NCBI GenBank assembly: GCA_014706295.1
Contig: JACSVZ010000007.1
Span: 36,120,633 to 36,184,632, forward strand
Reading direction: 5' to 3'
Source: Lycocorax pyrrhopterus obiensis
Taxonomy: Eukaryota; Chordata; Aves; Passeriformes; Paradisaeidae
DNA length: 64,000 nt
Shown: positions 62,269 through 64,000 of the stretch, piece after piece
How the letters are laid out: each line of letters opens with the position of its first letter
How positions within the stretch are numbered: position 1 is the first letter of the stretch
Made by a program: the position numbers and the translations under genes
The notes under the pieces: generated by a model
Database searches by the model: none
Told to the model about the DNA's origin: nothing
What the model saw: only the letters and a program-made list of their open reading frames with translations

Positions 62269-63380
62269 TGTTGTGGTTGGACACTGGCCCAGTGCCAGGC
62301 ACCCACGAGAGTCACTCGCTCACCCTCCCCTGCCACAGCTGCGCAGAGGAGAGGGGGAGAAAAAAAATTTAAAGAGCCTTCATTAGTTGCAGTAAGAACC
62401 AGGAGAAAACACTTCAAGGGTAAAACAGGCTTAACCTAAAGCTACAAAGTGAATTTATTGCTAACAGAACCAGAGGAGGATAATGAGAAATAAAATAAGC
62501 CCTTAAAAAAACACCTTTTCCCCCCAGCCCCACCCTCCTTCCCACCAACAGCACAGGGAGGCAGGGCATGGGGTTTGGTCAGTTCATCACCGAGACTTCT
62601 TCTGCTGCTCCGGGAGAGGAGTCCTTCCCCTGTGAGGCCGTGGGTCCCTCCCACAGGAGACAGTTCTCCATGAACTTCCCCGGCGTGCGTCCCTCCCACG
62701 GGAGACAGTTCTCCATGCACTTCCCCGGCGTGGGTCCGCCCTCAGGAGCAGCAGCCACACCGCCCCTGCTGCAGCGTGAGCCCCGCCCTCGGGCACACAG
62801 CCCTCCCAAAACTGCTGCACCGTGGCTCTCTCTTCCATGGGGTGCAGCCCTCCAAGGACAGGCTGCTCCAGTCTGGAAGCAGGGCCCTCCGTCTCCACAG
62901 CGTCTCCCACTGGATCACAGCCTCCTCCAGGCATCCACCCGCTCCGGTGTGAGCACCTCCTCCATGGGCTGCGGGTGGATCTCTGCATCCCCCGTGGATC
63001 CCATGGGCTGCAGGGGCACAGCTGATTCACCATGGCCCGCAGAGGAGCCTCGGCTCCGGCGCCTGGAGCACCTCCTCCCCCTCCTTCTCCACCGCCCTTG
63101 GTGTCACCATGTTGTTTTCCTTCACGTGTTCTCGCCTCCTCTTCTTCTCTGACTAGAAGCAAAACCTTGTGACTTTGTTTGGGTTTATTTCTTAAATATG
63201 TCATCACAGAGGCGTTACCAGCCTCTCTCACTGGCCCAGTTTTGGCCAGCAGCATGTCCATCTTTCAGAGCCATCAGAGACTGGCTCTGCTGGACGTGGT
63301 GGAAACTTCCAGAGGGTTCTCACAGGAGCCACCTCTGTGGCCCCCTGCTGCCAAAAACCGGGCCAAGCAAAACCAGTACA
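62269..63380 (+). mobile_element. ERVL-type LTR of songbirds, about 1.1 kb
   Basis: Starts TGTTGTGGTTGGACACTGGC and ends AGCAAAACCAGTACA, giving TG...CA limits. Internal landmarks fit a long LTR family I associate with passerines. They are CCCAGTGCCAGGCACCCACG, GGATAATGAGAAATAAAA (a possible AATAAA signal at about 62489), AACACCTTTTCCCCCC, GGTCAGTTCATCAC, a GC-rich tandem-repeat block, GGCGCCTGGAGCACCTCCTC, CTTAAATATGTCATCACAGA and GGTGGAAACTTCCAGAGGG. Flanks give no clear target-site duplication (TGGTG on the left, CACTG on the right). The long overlapping reading frames here (62568-63152 plus, 62587-63261 minus) reflect GC-rich, stop-poor LTR sequence and are not genes. No retroviral coding region is attached, so it is a solo LTR. 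Confidence 0.85.
62640..62750 (+). repeat. 45-bp tandem repeat inside the LTR
   Basis: Units begin at 62640, 62685 and 62730. Each starts GTGxGTCC, and the first two continue CTCCCACxGGAGACAG and CTTCCCCGGC. The first two units differ at only a few positions; the third is partial and diverged. Because 45 is a multiple of three, the same short peptide repeats in each stop-free frame, mimicking a repeat protein. Confidence 0.88.
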
Positions 63381-64000
63381 CACTGACAGAACTGCAAAAG
63401 GTAAAGACTGTCCTCTGATAACATTTCATCAGCTATCAAAAATAATAAAGTACAAAAGTATAATCTCATGCTAAATAATAAGTTGAAAAATAACCAAATG
63501 ATCCCATTGACAAGATCTATGTAGAAAACACATTGTATTTTCTAGCTCTGGTTAAAGAAAGATGAACTCAGAGGATTTCTCTCATATACCTTCATTTTAT
63601 TTTGTATACTTCCACACCCTGGTCTGACGTCTTTGTGTGCTTTTCCAGTCCCAAAGTTACAATAAAATACATTTGAATGAAACCATTGCCTTAACTATGA
63701 GAACACAGAGATTTACTTGTATTTCTGATCCTTCAGTGACAGGTCTGCCATAGTCATACAGTATTTCTAACTACTTTTCTTATAATGTATAAAATTAAGC
63801 TTTTGGTACCTGTAAGCATTCAAATTTCACATGTCAGTTAGTTTGGACTTTTGCAGATGACTGGCACAAACCATGGAAATCTTAATAAGGAAATATTTAA
63901 ATAGTAAGAACAATGGAATTAATAATAATAATTTATTGGCACTTGTATTCTTTCTCACTCATATCTACATAAAATTAATATCGGCATAGAAAACAAAAAC
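63381..64000. other. AT-rich non-coding end of the window
   Basis: No gene or transposon recognised. A short (AAT)n tract lies at 63919-63932. Confidence 0.5.

Noticed and set aside
62568..63261. Open frames of 194 codons (plus) and 224 codons (minus)
   Set aside because: They overlap on opposite strands within an LTR and contain its 45-bp repeat. GC-rich, stop-poor sequence explains them.

Overview
The window looks like nuclear DNA from a bird, most likely a passerine, and holds no protein-coding gene that I can support. Three things point to a bird. CR1 (chicken repeat 1) LINE fragments lie on both strands. The long terminal repeats (LTRs) resemble those of avian, especially songbird, endogenous retroviruses. 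The background is AT-rich, with sparse short GC-rich islands that mostly coincide with the retroelements. The species assignment rests on remembered repeat sequences, not on a database search.

Layout. 1-9983 is AT-rich sequence without a recognisable gene. A decayed ERVL-type LTR follows at 9984-10459. A short minus-strand CR1 tail lies at 13996-14312. A clean solo LTR with a perfect 6-bp target-site duplication occupies 15962-16537. A CR1 endonuclease fragment (21250-21485) and a CR1 3'-end fragment (22366-22424) lie close together, both on minus. 22950-23330 contains two unusual palindromes. 29740-30165 is a plus-strand CR1 ORF2 C-terminal remnant. 30166-42535 is repeat-poor and includes several stretches that read like conserved non-coding elements. 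42536-45010 is the longest retroelement, a 2.5-kb 5'-truncated minus-strand CR1 with degraded endonuclease and reverse transcriptase. 49480-50707 is a GC-rich block, most of it a probable minus-strand LTR. 54305-57793 holds two pairs of diverged local duplicates in the order B, A-B', A'. A CR1 3' tail sits at 60082-60211, and a 1.1-kb ERVL-type LTR with an internal 45-bp repeat at 62269-63380.

All the longer open reading frames are explained by retroelements (CR1 ORF2 pieces, or stop-poor GC-rich LTRs) or resemble nothing I recognise and fit chance in AT-rich DNA. I saw no rRNA, tRNA, CRISPR array or bacterial-type operon structure. The window is best read as a gene desert or the inside of a very large intron. 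Its biology lies in retroelement insertion history, local duplication, structure-prone palindromes and candidate regulatory elements. I found no clear evidence of a new multi-gene system.
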